A stretch of 64,000 nt of DNA from Candidatus Saccharibacteria bacterium UBA2018 (GCA_002335175.1 DDCA01000001.1:434001-498000); one strand, 5' to 3'. Counted from the first letter of the stretch, positions 51,524 to 59,976 are shown. Notes: generated from the sequence alone by a model not told the origin. A program made the numbers and translations.

Positions 51524-53901
51524 ACCCAAATACCTATTTGAATGAAAACGAAATGTCCTCTTTGAATGCCTACTGGCGAGCGGCAAATTATTTAAGCGTC
51601 GGGCAAATCTACCTTCAAGACAATCCTCTGCTTCGCGAGCCCCTTAAGCAAGAGCACGTTAAGCAGCTGCTGCTTGGCCACTGGGGGACAGCTCCCGGGC
51701 AGAATTTTATTTATACACACCTTAACCGAATAATTGCCCAAAACGATTTAGACATGGTGTACCTATCCGGTCCTGGCCACGGCGGTCCTGCACTCGTTAG
51801 TAATGTATACCTTGAGGGGACATTCACTGAATATTATCCGAACGTTACCGAAGACGAAGCCGGCCTTCAAAAGCTATTTCAAATGTCGTCGTTTCCGGGT
51901 GGCTTATCAAGCCATGTTTCACCCCAGGTGCCAGGGTCTATGCATGAAGGCGGTGAACTTGGCTATTCACTCAGCCATGCCTTCGGCGCCGTATTTGATA
52001 ATCCGGATTTAATAGCTGCGTGTGTTGTAGGAGACGGCGAAGCCGAGACAGGACCGTTGGCGACCGCATGGCATTCAAACAAGTTCCTCAATCCAAAAAC
52101 TGATGGAGCAGTACTGCCAATTTTGCATTTGAATGGCTACAAAATTAGTAATCCTACCATCCTTGCGCGAATTGAGCGCGAGGAGCTAGAACAATTGTTC
52201 CGTGGTTATGGGTGGAACCCGTTTTTCGTCGATGCGACAGAGCCAGAGTCCGCACATCACCAAATGGCAGCCCAATTAGACGCCGCTGTGACAGAACTAC
52301 AGCGAATTCAGACCGGCGCACGTGAACACAACGACTTAACCAGGCCTCGCTGGCCAATGATAATCTTCGCTTCACCAAAAGGCTGGACAGGGCCGAAAAT
52401 GATAGACGGCCACAAGGTTGAAGATAATTTCCGCTCTCATCAAGTACCGCTCGCCGTCGACAGCCATCATCCCGACAATGTTGCGGTGCTTGAAGAATGG
52501 CTCAGAAGTTACGGACCCGACGAATTATTCAACCCAGACGGAAGCATAACAGACAAAATCCGCGCCGTACTACCCTCTCGCGCCCGGCGCATGGGCATGA
52601 ACACCGCTACAAATGGCGGCGGTGTCTTTAGGGAGCTTCATCTTCCTGATTTCCGCAAATACGAAACAGACATCCCATTTCGCGGTAGCCCTCACGAAGG
52701 CAATGTCCATGCATTGGCTCCGTATCTTCGAGACGTTATTACGCAAAATAGTAATCCGCGTAACTTTCGTATTTTCGGTCCAGACGAGCTGGTATCCAAC
52801 CGATTAGAGGATGTCTTCGAATCGACGTTTCGGCAGTGGATGGGCCGGGTTCGCGACACAGATGAATTTATTAGTACCGATGGTGCGGTGCTTGATTCCA
52901 TGCTAAGCGAGCATCAGGCGGAAGGATGGCTGGAAGGATATCTGTTGACCGGCCGTCACGGAATTATGCATAGCTATGAAGCCTTTATCCGCATTGTTGA
53001 TTCCATGGTAAACCAGCATGCGAAATGGCTCAAAATGTCGTCGGAACTGCCATGGCGCAACGACTTGCCCTCGCTTAACTACCTATTAACGTCTCATGTC
53101 TGGCGGCAAGATCACAACGGCTTTACTCACCAAGACCCAGGGTTTATCGACCATATCATTAACAAAAAGGCCGCCGTCGCTCGCGTGTATTTGCCGCCAG
53201 ACGCCAACACGCTTCTATCAGTTATGGACCATTGCTTAAAAAGCCGTAACTATGTGAACCTTACCATTACCGGCAAGCACGATAGCCCTCAGTGGTTATC
53301 GATGGCAGAGGCCGTTGAGCATTGTAGCCGCGGCGTCAGTGTGTGGGACTGGGCAAGCAACGACGATGGCAACCCGGATGTTGTAATGGCCTGCGCCGGT
53401 GATGTCCCGACTCTCGAGACATTGGCGGCTGTGTCTATACTGCGGACCATGCTGCCAGACTTGAAAATCCGCGTCGTCAACGTGGTCGATCTACTACGTC
53501 TAGAGCCAGATACGGAACATTCGCATGGACTCAGCGACCCGGATTACGATGCTATCTTTACGGAAGACAAAGAAATCATCTTCGCCTTCCACGGGTACCC
53601 CTGGCTACTCCACCGCCTCACATACCGCCGGGCAAATCGTAACCTGCATGTTCGTGGTTACAAAGAAGAAGGCACTATTACCACCGCCTTCGACATGACT
53701 GTGCTTAATGACATGAGCCGATTCCATCTGGTCATGGATGTCATTGAGCGCCTTGGTCTCAATGATGAGGCCGCCCTGCAAACAAAACAGACTATGCAGC
53801 AGAAGCTAATCGAGCATAAAAACTACATCAACGAGTTTGGTGTCGACATGCCAGAAATCGCCGATTGGCGCTGGCAGTATAGCGGTTCGGACTCGAGCTA
53901 G
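51520..53901 (+). CDS. xfp: Xylulose-5-phosphate/fructose-6-phosphate phosphoketolase
   Basis: 793 aa TPP enzyme. [49 protein letters not shown] (quoted as the family marks at about residues 135-168), [12 protein letters not shown] and [11 protein letters not shown] bind TPP and substrate. It splits X5P or F6P into acetyl phosphate and triose or tetrose phosphate. ATGA overlap with ackA gives a two-gene energy operon that feeds the tpi-pgk-pyk route. Confidence 0.96.
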   Translation: MNPNTYLNENEMSSLNAYWRAANYLSVGQIYLQDNPLLREPLKQEHVKQLLLGHWGTAPGQNFIYTHLNRIIAQNDLDMVYLSGPGHGGPALVSNVYLEGTFTEYYPNVTEDEAGLQKLFQMSSFPGGLSSHVSPQVPGSMHEGGELGYSLSHAFGAVFDNPDLIAACVVGDGEAETGPLATAWHSNKFLNPKTDGAVLPILHLNGYKISNPTILARIEREELEQLFRGYGWNPFFVDATEPESAHHQMAAQLDAAVTELQRIQTGAREHNDLTRPRWPMIIFASPKGWTGPKMIDGHKVEDNFRSHQVPLAVDSHHPDNVAVLEEWLRSYGPDELFNPDGSITDKIRAVLPSRARRMGMNTATNGGGVFRELHLPDFRKYETDIPFRGSPHEGNVHALAPYLRDVITQNSNPRNFRIFGPDELVSNRLEDVFESTFRQWMGRVRDTDEFISTDGAVLDSMLSEHQAEGWLEGYLLTGRHGIMHSYEAFIRIVDSMVNQHAKWLKMSSELPWRNDLPSLNYLLTSHVWRQDHNGFTHQDPGFIDHIINKKAAVARVYLPPDANTLLSVMDHCLKSRNYVNLTITGKHDSPQWLSMAEAVEHCSRGVSVWDWASNDDGNPDVVMACAGDVPTLETLAAVSILRTMLPDLKIRVVNVVDLLRLEPDTEHSHGLSDPDYDAIFTEDKEIIFAFHGYPWLLHRLTYRRANRNLHVRGYKEEGTITTAFDMTVLNDMSRFHLVMDVIERLGLNDEAALQTKQTMQQKLIEHKNYINEFGVDMPEIADWRWQYSGSDSS

Positions 53902-53950
53902 AAGGCCGAACGCCATTAGCTAACTTGCCTCTTACTGATACAATAACAGT

Positions 53951-54319
53951 GTGTTAAAGCGAATCATTAGTCTTGAGTATCTTTTTGCAGCCGTCCTGAC
54001 CGCGTTATTCTTCGTTGTGGTGGGAGGGTTCGATTGGTGGTGGTTAATCGTATTGTTTGTGTTGTTTGATGTTTCGATGATTGGGTATCTGATTAATAAC
54101 AGCGTAGGCGCTACTGCCTACAATATCGGACACAGCTTGATTGGACCGGCATTATTAGCGGCTATCTATATCGCTACGAGTAACCAAATCTTATTGTTTG
54201 TAGCCTCACTGTGGCTATTTCATATTTTTGTCGACAGAGCGCTTGGATTTGGCTTGAAACATAGTACAGGTTTTCACCATACACACCTAGGTAAAATTGG
54301 TAAAGCCAAAGAGAAATAA
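53951..54319 (+). CDS. DUF4260 membrane protein
   Basis: 122 aa with four short membrane helices. DVSMIGYLINNSVGATAYNIGHSLIGPALL and the C-terminal HIFVDRALGFGLKHSTGFHHTHLGKIGK match DUF4260. Unknown function. The GTG start lies 6 nt after TACAAT (extended -10), another leaderless gene. Confidence 0.88.
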   Translation: MLKRIISLEYLFAAVLTALFFVVVGGFDWWWLIVLFVLFDVSMIGYLINNSVGATAYNIGHSLIGPALLAAIYIATSNQILLFVASLWLFHIFVDRALGFGLKHSTGFHHTHLGKIGKAKEK

Positions 54320-54335
54320 GTATAATCTACCCTGC

Positions 54336-54412
54336 GCCCTGGTAGCTCAGCTGGATAGAGCAGAGGACTTCTAAGCCTAAGGCCGGTGGTTCGAATCCAC
54401 CCCGGGGCACCA
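54336..54412 (+). tRNA. tRNA-Arg (UCU), with irregular anticodon stem
   Basis: Acceptor GCCCTGG with CCGGGGC, D-arm, loop CTTCTAA (UCU), T-arm GGTGGTTCGAATCCACC, encoded CCA. The anticodon stem GAGGA/GCCTA pairs only in its central three positions (A-T, G-C, G-C), with mismatches at both ends. It may still be functional. Confidence 0.85.
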
Positions 54413-54450
54413 TGAAATTAAAACTACCCATTGCGGTAGTTTTAATTTCA
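54411..54450 (+). terminator. Hairpin terminator starting in the CCA of tRNA-Arg
   Basis: ATGAAATTAAAACTACC ... GGTAGTTTTAATTTCAT, a 17-bp stem that begins directly after the tRNA CCA. Confidence 0.8.
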
Positions 54451-54475
54451 TATTGTTCTTGGATGAATACGAGGT

Positions 54476-54595
54476 ATCGGCGTTTTGCGAATGCAAAACA
54501 TAGCCGATGGTTCGGCGCAGCGAGAAAGGAAACTCGTGCTCGCACGTGTCCCTTTCGAGCGGAGGAACGCAGAGATATCCAGCCCGGGGCACCAT
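54476..54595 (+). repeat. Structured segment and second copy of the tRNA-Arg(UCU) 3' end
   Basis: Hairpin CGGC-TTTTGC/GCAAAA-GCCG, then GTTCGGCGCAGCGAG, a second hairpin (GAAAGG ... CCTTTC) and GAGCGGA. It ends at 54583-54595 with the 13 bp CCCGGGGCACCAT, identical to the tRNA end at 54401-54413. No ORF. Confidence 0.6.
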
Positions 54596-54629
54596 ACCGC
54601 TTTTGTTTATGCTATGAGTTGTTTTAAAG

Positions 54630-54959
54630 CTATGTTTGATGGTTTCGTGGATAGCCATCGAGTCCCGCGCCTATAATTAAGCCGCCGACAAATGTAATTC
54701 CAATTGCTAGTACAACTGCAACTACGATCCATGATCTGGCTTTAGTAACAAAGTATAGAGTGATGGGAGTTGCTGCCGCTACGAGTCCACTTAATATCAG
54801 AAATAGTTGGACGCTAAGTGGGTCATAAGACACTCCGAATCCTCCCCCATCACACCCAGATATCCCACACAGTGACCAGCTTGCTAGTACCCATGCTACC
54901 AGAGATAAGAATACGCCCGGTATACACGCCAAGCTAAATAATATCTTTTTCATTATCAT
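54630..54959 (-). CDS. Small three-helix membrane protein, unknown
   Basis: 109 aa. Three helices (about 5-28, 48-66 and 75-95) with an extracytoplasmic Cys/Gly loop (SLCGISGCDGGGFG). TATATT lies 7 nt before the first ATG, so the longer start is kept. First of several small membrane-protein genes in this plastic zone. Confidence 0.6.
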   Translation of the reverse strand: MIMKKILFSLACIPGVFLSLVAWVLASWSLCGISGCDGGGFGVSYDPLSVQLFLILSGLVAAATPITLYFVTKARSWIVVAVVLAIGITFVGGLIIGAGLDGYPRNHQT

Positions 54960-55002
54960 TTATTCCAATATACCATGAGCACCTTCAGCTAGAGTTGGTC
55001 TT

Positions 55003-55049
55003 AGTTCTAACTTTGTATATCCTGCTGCACTCTACCGCTTACGCTTATG
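55003..55049 (+). repeat. Dispersed ~45-bp repeat, copy 1
   Basis: Begins AGTTCTAACTT and ends CGCTTATG; related to copies at 55292, 55782 and 56207. The most diverged full-length copy. Confidence 0.65.
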
Positions 55050-55052
55050 TAA

Positions 55053-55268
55053 CTATGACTTAATGGATCGATCTTTAAAGCCTAGACCCATGGCCAATAA
55101 GATAATACTGATAACTAGCACTATCGGGTTTAATAAAACACTTTCTGGACTCAGAAGTAAGCCGCTATCGCTGATACCAAACCAGAATAAAAGATAGCCC
55201 ACGACGCTACATGCTATTACTGTAGCACCGATGAGCACCATGAACTTACTAACCGATTTCATATTCAT
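55053..55268 (-). CDS. Small two-helix membrane protein, unknown
   Basis: 71 aa. Two membrane helices (about 10-30 and 43-62) and a basic tail (KDRSIKS). No family recognised. It fills the space between repeat copies 1 and 2 almost exactly, in minus orientation. An alternative ATG two codons in is possible. Confidence 0.55.
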   Translation of the reverse strand: MNMKSVSKFMVLIGATVIACSVVGYLLFWFGISDSGLLLSPESVLLNPIVLVISIILLAMGLGFKDRSIKS

Positions 55269-55291
55269 ACTTTAACAGATTTGAAGTGACT

Positions 55292-55336
55292 AGTTCTAAC
55301 TTCGTCCATTAGGGGGCACTATAACGCTTATGCTTG
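55292..55336 (+). repeat. Dispersed ~45-bp repeat, copy 2
   Basis: AGTTCTAACTTCGTCC ... CACTATAACGCTTATGCTTG; shares both ends with copy 3 and has a shortened middle. Confidence 0.75.
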
Positions 55337-55402
55337 TTTAATTTTAGCTTTCATTCATAGTAATTATTGTTCGCATTCCCTATACGGATCGAGGTGGGGG
55401 CG

Positions 55403-55699
55403 ATGTCCCTCAAGAAGAAAGCTGCGTTTGCTGGCTTTGGAGTGTTGTGGGCCTTGTGCTCATTCTTCACGTTCCTGTTTCTAGCAGATGCGTCCATCAA
55501 GGAGCGCGATCTGCTGGACAAGACCCGGGCACGGCGCATCACATGGGTTCTTTCAGGACCAGGTTTCTGGATTCTCATCCTCACGTTCGCCACCCTCAAC
55601 GGTTTCATTGAGTACATCCAGCGGATCAAGAAGACGTTCAAGCCGATGAACCAGCTGGTCAAGGACTTCTTCTACGACCCTCCGCGCAATCGCAGCTGA
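55403..55699 (+). CDS. GC-rich two-helix small membrane protein, cassette paralog A
   Basis: 98 aa. Two helices (about 8-27 and 50-70) separated by a charged loop (SIKERDLLDKTRARRITW) with SGPGFW at the second helix. A strong GAGGTGGGGG precedes ATGTCCCTC. Codons end mostly in C/G, unlike the flanking genes. The protein, its start context and its terminator resemble those of the 55893 gene, so the two are duplicates of one unit. The function is unknown. Confidence 0.72.
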   Translation: MSLKKKAAFAGFGVLWALCSFFTFLFLADASIKERDLLDKTRARRITWVLSGPGFWILILTFATLNGFIEYIQRIKKTFKPMNQLVKDFFYDPPRNRS

Positions 55700-55707
55700 G
55701 GGGAACC

Positions 55708-55775
55708 AAGCCCTGCCCTACGCATCCGCATCGAGCACTGAAGCTCTGCGTCGATGACGCGGGGCTTCTTTGCTT
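55708..55775 (+). terminator. Terminator of paralog A
   Basis: Outer arms AAGCCC/GGGCTT and inner arms CATCGA/TCGATG with TTCTTT after; nearly the same hairpin as at 56139-56191. Confidence 0.75.
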
Positions 55776-55781
55776 ATTTAG

Positions 55782-55826
55782 GGTTCTGACTTCGTACATC
55801 CTGCCGCACCATAACACTTATGCTTG
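55782..55826 (+). repeat. Dispersed ~45-bp repeat, copy 3
   Basis: GGTTCTGACTTCGTACATCC ... CACCATAACACTTATGCTTG. Just downstream, TGTACGAAGTTA (about 55835-55846) is the inverted complement of its TGACTTCGTACA start, giving a 40-nt-spaced stem. Confidence 0.75.
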
Positions 55827-55892
55827 CATTAATCTGTACGAAGTTACATAATTGCCCTAATTGTTCCATATTCTGAAATAGGAGGTGGGACG

Positions 55893-56129
55893 ATGTCCCT
55901 CGCACACCAGCTTCAACTCATCGCTCTCGTGGTGATCTGGATCATCAGCTCGGCCACCATGTACTACTTTCTACGGAGCATCCCGAAGGGATCCGACGAG
56001 CGGAAGTACATCCGCGCACTTCTTCTCGTCACCGGCCCATTCGCCTGGGTTTACCTCGCAGCCGTCTGGTACGCGGAGTACGACCCGTACCTAGCGTACG
56101 CTGATGATGACTACGACTACGAGGTTTAG
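55893..56129 (+). CDS. GC-rich two-helix small membrane protein, cassette paralog B
   Basis: 78 aa. Helices at about 6-26 and 42-62, loop SIPKGSDERKYIRALLL with TGPFAW at the second helix, and an acidic Tyr/Asp tail (YADDDYDYEV). GGAGGTGGG precedes ATGTCCCTC exactly as in paralog A. The layouts helix-'SI'-charged loop-(S/T)GPxxW-helix are alike, supporting common descent. High-GC codons. Confidence 0.72.
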   Translation: MSLAHQLQLIALVVIWIISSATMYYFLRSIPKGSDERKYIRALLLVTGPFAWVYLAAVWYAEYDPYLAYADDDYDYEV

Positions 56130-56138
56130 CTGTTCCCA

Positions 56139-56191
56139 AAGCCCACTCATCCGCATCGAGCATAGAAGTTCTGCGTCGATGACGTGGGCTT
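56139..56191 (+). terminator. Terminator of paralog B
   Basis: AAGCCCAC ... GTGGGCTT with inner ATCGA/TCGAT and TTCTT after; homologous to the terminator of paralog A. Confidence 0.75.
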
Positions 56192-56206
56192 CTTGCTTCA
56201 CCGGAC

Positions 56207-56236
56207 AGTTCTAACTTCGTACACCCTGCTGCACCA
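56207..56236 (+). repeat. Dispersed repeat, copy 4 (truncated)
   Basis: AGTTCTAACTTCGTACACCC TGCTGCACC, then the sequence changes into a hairpin CCAAAATAAA ... TTTTATTTTGG (56235-56276) like those behind tRNA genes. Confidence 0.7.
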
Positions 56237-56290
56237 AAATAAATACAGGCCCGTGCGGTCTGGTTTTATTTTGGTCCGTGATTTGAATCG

Positions 56291-56737
56291 TTAGTTGACT
56301 TGATAATTGTATATTTTCAACGAACCATCGTCGTTCTTCGAGTCATTCGTGCTGTTAGCGGAAGGGTCTGTTGAGCTGCTCGACACATACTCATGGCTCA
56401 ACGCCCACGAGCTGAACAAAATCCAAAAAAGTGCAAATATACAAAAACCAATGATACTCCAGCTTACGGTATCATTTTTAAATTTTAGATTTACTATTGA
56501 CGCTATAGCTACCAGAATAGCAACAGGTATGGCAATCAATGAAATTGATATAACAACAGACACTCCGGCTTCGGGAATTGGATAAACAGCAGTCTTCCCT
56601 TGATTTTCTGGGTTAATCCCATCAAGACCACTAAAAGCGGCAGCCAGACCGAAAAGAAGTACGATCGGCACAAAAACTATAGATGCGATTAAGGCCGTTT
56701 TTGTAAGTCGGCTATTATTTGCATGTTGCGGGTTCAT
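56291..56737 (-). CDS. Unknown three-helix membrane protein
   Basis: 148 aa. Helices at about 13-35, 58-82 and 92-113, then a Ser/Asn/Asp-rich tail (SSSSTDPSANSTNDSKNDDG). No family recognised. TATACT (56745-56750) lies 7 nt before the ATG. AT-leaning codons, in contrast to the paralog A/B genes next door. Confidence 0.65.
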   Translation of the reverse strand: MNPQHANNSRLTKTALIASIVFVPIVLLFGLAAAFSGLDGINPENQGKTAVYPIPEAGVSVVISISLIAIPVAILVAIASIVNLKFKNDTVSWSIIGFCIFALFWILFSSWALSHEYVSSSSTDPSANSTNDSKNDDGSLKIYNYQVN

Positions 56738-56854
56738 TAAATGAAGTATAGCAAAGTTGTTGTTGATGAGGCTGGATTTGAATCCACTAATCTTAATCCG
56801 TTCTCGAATATGGGCCCTGTACCGTATTTATATTGCTAGTGCTATACTGAAAAC

Positions 56855-57124
56855 ATGTCAGTTCTCATTTATATCCATGTCATTTTAATGAGCCTGTCGG
56901 TCATATTGACGATAGCGACTACTGTCGTTGCGTTGTTCCGCGCACGTAATCTTAGTTGGGTACTTCCGCTCAACGCTGTCGTAACTTCTACAGGTCTTGG
57001 TGCAGGATTTTACTTACTGCTTTCGCACCCGCTTGATATGCGCTGCGTATTACTTCTTGGCTACCTTGCAGCCTTCGTAGCCGTGCAAATATTTGCCCAC
57101 CGCCGCCAGACAGTCAGCGCTTAA
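56855..57124 (+). CDS. Small three-helix membrane protein, unknown
   Basis: 89 aa, almost wholly hydrophobic, three helices with a basic C-terminus (AHRRQTVSA). TATACT with upstream TG lies 6 nt before the ATG. It ends 4 nt inside the end of the AAA+ gene, convergent. No family recognised. Confidence 0.65.
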   Translation: MSVLIYIHVILMSLSVILTIATTVVALFRARNLSWVLPLNAVVTSTGLGAGFYLLLSHPLDMRCVLLLGYLAAFVAVQIFAHRRQTVSA

Positions 57125-59553
57125 CTCGCTTCTTGCTCGATCGCCTGGGCTTTTTCGGCCTTGCCCATAGTCTCTTCAACCTGGCTCGCAGTGATTGTAA
57201 TCGCAGAGCCAGGCTTTACGATTCCCGACAGAATAGCCTTTGCAACATTATTTTCAACGACACGCTGAATTACGCGGCGCATTGGACGGGCACCCAAGCG
57301 CGGATCATAGCCTTTTTCGACCAGCAGCTTCTTGGCATCTTCATCAACTTCGACCGAAACTTTCTGCAGCGCCAACGTTTTGTTAACACCGGCAATAATA
57401 AGATCGACCACTTTCAATAAATCAGCTTTTTCAAGCGGCGTAAATACAACCATCTCATCGAACCGGTTTAGGAATTCAGGACGGAATTGTCCAGAATTAA
57501 TCAGTTCGTTGGTAAATTCTTCTTCGAACTGATCTAATTTGTACCCACGGTCGATATACTCCCGAATACGCTCTGCCCCGGCATTGCTCGTAGCGATAAT
57601 AATTGCGTCACGGAACGAGACCTCACGGTTTTTAATATCACGCAGAATACCTTCGTCGAGCAGTTGCAGTAGGGTCGTCAAGACACTTGGATGAGCTTTC
57701 TCAATTTCATCAAGCAGAACGACACTGAATGGTTGCTTCATTGCCTGGGCGGTTAGACTCGTCGGATCGTCTGCGCCGTCAGCAATTAAACGTGTAACGT
57801 CTTCACTACGAACATACTCATTTAAATCCAGCCGAATCATACGGTCCTCGCCCCCAAAGTACACATCGGCAAGCGCCTTTGACAGCTCGGTTTTACCGAC
57901 TCCGGTCGGCCCAAGGAACAAAAACGTACCAATTGGCCGGTTTGGATTACGCACGCCGGCTCGTGCTCTTCGGAGCGCATCACTGACGACCGAAACAGCC
58001 CGGTCCTGGTTTATCATGCGTTTATGAATCAGCTCTTCTAGGTTCAGCAGCTTCTCACGGTCGTCAGATTCGGCAGCCACACTGACCTTTACGTTCATCG
58101 TCTGCTCAATCGCTTGCTGGACCGAGTTCATCGTAACTAGCCCATTTTCGTTATAACTGGCGGCGGACTCAAGCAATTTCAGTGCACGTCCCGGCATGGC
58201 CAGGTCGTGAACATACCGCTCGCTCAAACGGTAGGCTTCGTCGACCGACTGGTATGTGTAGGTCACTTTGCGGCTGAACTCCGTAAGAATCAATTTGTCT
58301 TGCAGGACTTTAATCGTCTCGGCTTTGCCGGCCGGCGCAATATTAATGCGGTTCAGTGCATTCACGAGCGCTGAGTTACGCTGGCTGATTTGCAAATAGC
58401 GCTGGTCGTCCATGGTTAGTATCATCCGCAGCCGGCCGGCTTCAATGATTGGCAGTAGAACGTTTGAAAGGTCGACAGATCCAACGCCTTCCTCAAAGAA
58501 TAGCTGGGCATCATCTAGACACAAGATAATGTTCTTGGCTGCATAGGCTTCACTGAATACCTGCATTATCAGGTCTTCCAGTTGGCCCCTACCTGGTGCT
58601 GCCGAAATGAGCGAGCTGGAATCGAGCATGACAACTTGGCGGAATTTCAGATTGGCCGGCAACTTTGACGATGCATCGAGCAGCCGTTCGGCAAAGGCAT
58701 GGACTATGGTTGTTTTCCCAACGCCGGTAGCACCCACCAGCACGCTGTTTTGCCGTCCAGAAGTAGAAAAAGTGTCAACCAGTTGGTCCAGGGCATCGGC
58801 ATGAGATTCGAGATCAACACTCAACAGGCCGCCGGCCGCGATTTGCTGGCTTATGTTCTGTCCGAACCGCGAAAGCAGCGGCGTATAGCCAAATGACCAG
58901 TCCCGAGCAACTCCGCCTGTCCGCCTTGGCTTCGAATGGTGTTTAATTAGCTGCTTAATATGTTCCTGCCACTCAATCCCCCGCTTAATGTCGTCGAGTT
59001 CCATGTGGTTGTGTGCCAGAAGCGCGTCGTGGTCAGGCAATTGTTTGACAAGCGCATACACCAGTGTCCCGGCGCTCAAGTGCTCCAAATTCAACTCGTC
59101 TTTTACATCCATGGCAGTTTGCCAAATCTCGGCAGTATCAGACTGCTCATTGCTAGCAATTTGGAGTAAAAAGTTCGCGGTCAGTCCAAAACGGGCGCCA
59201 TAGAACGCCCCTTCATTGGTTTGGCCGATTGCAGCTGCAATATCATGCGGAGAAGGCTGTTTGGACAGATGAGCCAGCACGCCAGAGCTTAGGCTGGCCT
59301 CGATCGCCGTTTCGGATGCTTCGGCAGATATGTCGCTTAACTCGCCGACGTACCACTTGGCAAACATTGCCGGCCATGCGGCTAGGCTTGCAACCAACCA
59401 GCCGACAGGATTAGCTAGCACTATTAAAACAATCCCGCCGAATGCCAGCACGATAGCCAAGCTGATCATTAGCAAGTGGCCGGTCTTGCCTATGAACTTG
59501 CCCACCCGTGCCTTTGCTGCCCTGTGAGCGCCGTAGTTGAAACTTACTCCCAT
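57121..59553 (-). CDS. Membrane-anchored Clp (ClpC/ClpB-type) double AAA+ ATPase
   Basis: 810 aa from the ATG at 59553 (GGATGGG upstream). An N-terminal hydrophobic hairpin (about 25-70 of this start) replaces the soluble start of ClpC, followed by a single Clp-N-like region (about 90-200). AAA-1 has VGATGVGKTTIVHAF and ILCLDDAQ; AAA-2 has LGPTGVGKTELSKAL, VVLLDEIEKAHPSV and the C-terminal D2 domain with GYDPRLGARPMRRVIQ. No ClpP-docking loop is obvious, so it may be an unfoldase or disaggregase at the membrane. It overlaps the preceding small membrane-protein gene by 10 nt. Confidence 0.88.
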   Translation of the reverse strand: MGVSFNYGAHRAAKARVGKFIGKTGHLLMISLAIVLAFGGIVLIVLANPVGWLVASLAAWPAMFAKWYVGELSDISAEASETAIEASLSSGVLAHLSKQPSPHDIAAAIGQTNEGAFYGARFGLTANFLLQIASNEQSDTAEIWQTAMDVKDELNLEHLSAGTLVYALVKQLPDHDALLAHNHMELDDIKRGIEWQEHIKQLIKHHSKPRRTGGVARDWSFGYTPLLSRFGQNISQQIAAGGLLSVDLESHADALDQLVDTFSTSGRQNSVLVGATGVGKTTIVHAFAERLLDASSKLPANLKFRQVVMLDSSSLISAAPGRGQLEDLIMQVFSEAYAAKNIILCLDDAQLFFEEGVGSVDLSNVLLPIIEAGRLRMILTMDDQRYLQISQRNSALVNALNRINIAPAGKAETIKVLQDKLILTEFSRKVTYTYQSVDEAYRLSERYVHDLAMPGRALKLLESAASYNENGLVTMNSVQQAIEQTMNVKVSVAAESDDREKLLNLEELIHKRMINQDRAVSVVSDALRRARAGVRNPNRPIGTFLFLGPTGVGKTELSKALADVYFGGEDRMIRLDLNEYVRSEDVTRLIADGADDPTSLTAQAMKQPFSVVLLDEIEKAHPSVLTTLLQLLDEGILRDIKNREVSFRDAIIIATSNAGAERIREYIDRGYKLDQFEEEFTNELINSGQFRPEFLNRFDEMVVFTPLEKADLLKVVDLIIAGVNKTLALQKVSVEVDEDAKKLLVEKGYDPRLGARPMRRVIQRVVENNVAKAILSGIVKPGSAITITASQVEETMGKAEKAQAIEQEAS

Positions 59554-59927
59554 GTTGGCACCCATCCAGCTGTCATAAAAATGAATCCGACAAGCGGTAG
59601 TACCGGCACCACCAACCATAGAAGGGCATAAATAACTCCGCCTATAGCCAAGATTCCCAACCAAGCGGCACCCACTACAATCAATATCAGCCGAACAAAC
59701 GCACCGATGAACCGGGAGATTAACCGGTCTGCAAAAGCGCGAATTTGGATGTTAATCGGACCACGTACTTTGCCTGCCGATATCTGGCGGAACGGCGCAA
59801 ATAAGCTCCTGAGGAGGAGACCAATCGAAAAATAGTCATACGAACTGTCGAGACGCTCCAAAAACCGTTTCAGTTGCGCTTTCCAGCCCGCACCGTACCA
59901 CCACGAGAGCGCCCACACGATAATCAT
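59544..59927 (-). CDS. Membrane protein coupled to the Clp-type ATPase
   Basis: 127 aa. An N-terminal aromatic segment (IVWALSWWYGAGW), a basic/aromatic middle (FAPFRQISAGKVRGP), and two strong helices at the C-terminus. ATGs at 59933 and 59927 compete. The first abuts TACAAT (59934-59939), so the second (6 nt after the box) is chosen. Translation runs into the Clp-type gene, which suggests a membrane partner or adaptor. The function is unknown. Confidence 0.7.
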   Translation of the reverse strand: MIIVWALSWWYGAGWKAQLKRFLERLDSSYDYFSIGLLLRSLFAPFRQISAGKVRGPINIQIRAFADRLISRFIGAFVRLILIVVGAAWLGILAIGGVIYALLWLVVPVLPLVGFIFMTAGWVPTWE

Positions 59928-59933
59928 ATCCAT

Positions 59934-59969
59934 ATTGTACCGTAATTTGCCCTCTTCGCCTTGTATAAT
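59934..59969. promoter_or_regulatory. Compact divergent promoter region
   Basis: TACAAT on the minus strand (59934-59939) serves the Clp-associated gene. TATAAT on the plus strand (59964-59969) serves murT, whose ATG is 7 nt on. The two start codons are only 49 nt apart. Confidence 0.65.
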
Positions 59970-59976
59970 GATGGAT

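Noticed and set aside
55782..55846. loxP-like site (TAACTTCGTA-type arms)
   Set aside because: Arms resemble lox arms over ~10 bases, but the spacer is ~40 nt instead of 8 and no Cre-like recombinase is present; probably coincidence.
55403..56129. The GC-rich patches as contamination or assembly chimera
   Set aside because: Transitions into native sequence are smooth, repeats bracket the patches and several independent patches share style; still, read mapping would be decisive.
55003..56236. Calling the dispersed repeats true integron attC sites
   Set aside because: The terminal core sites do not match the attC consensus and no integrase is seen; kept only as a cassette-like layout.
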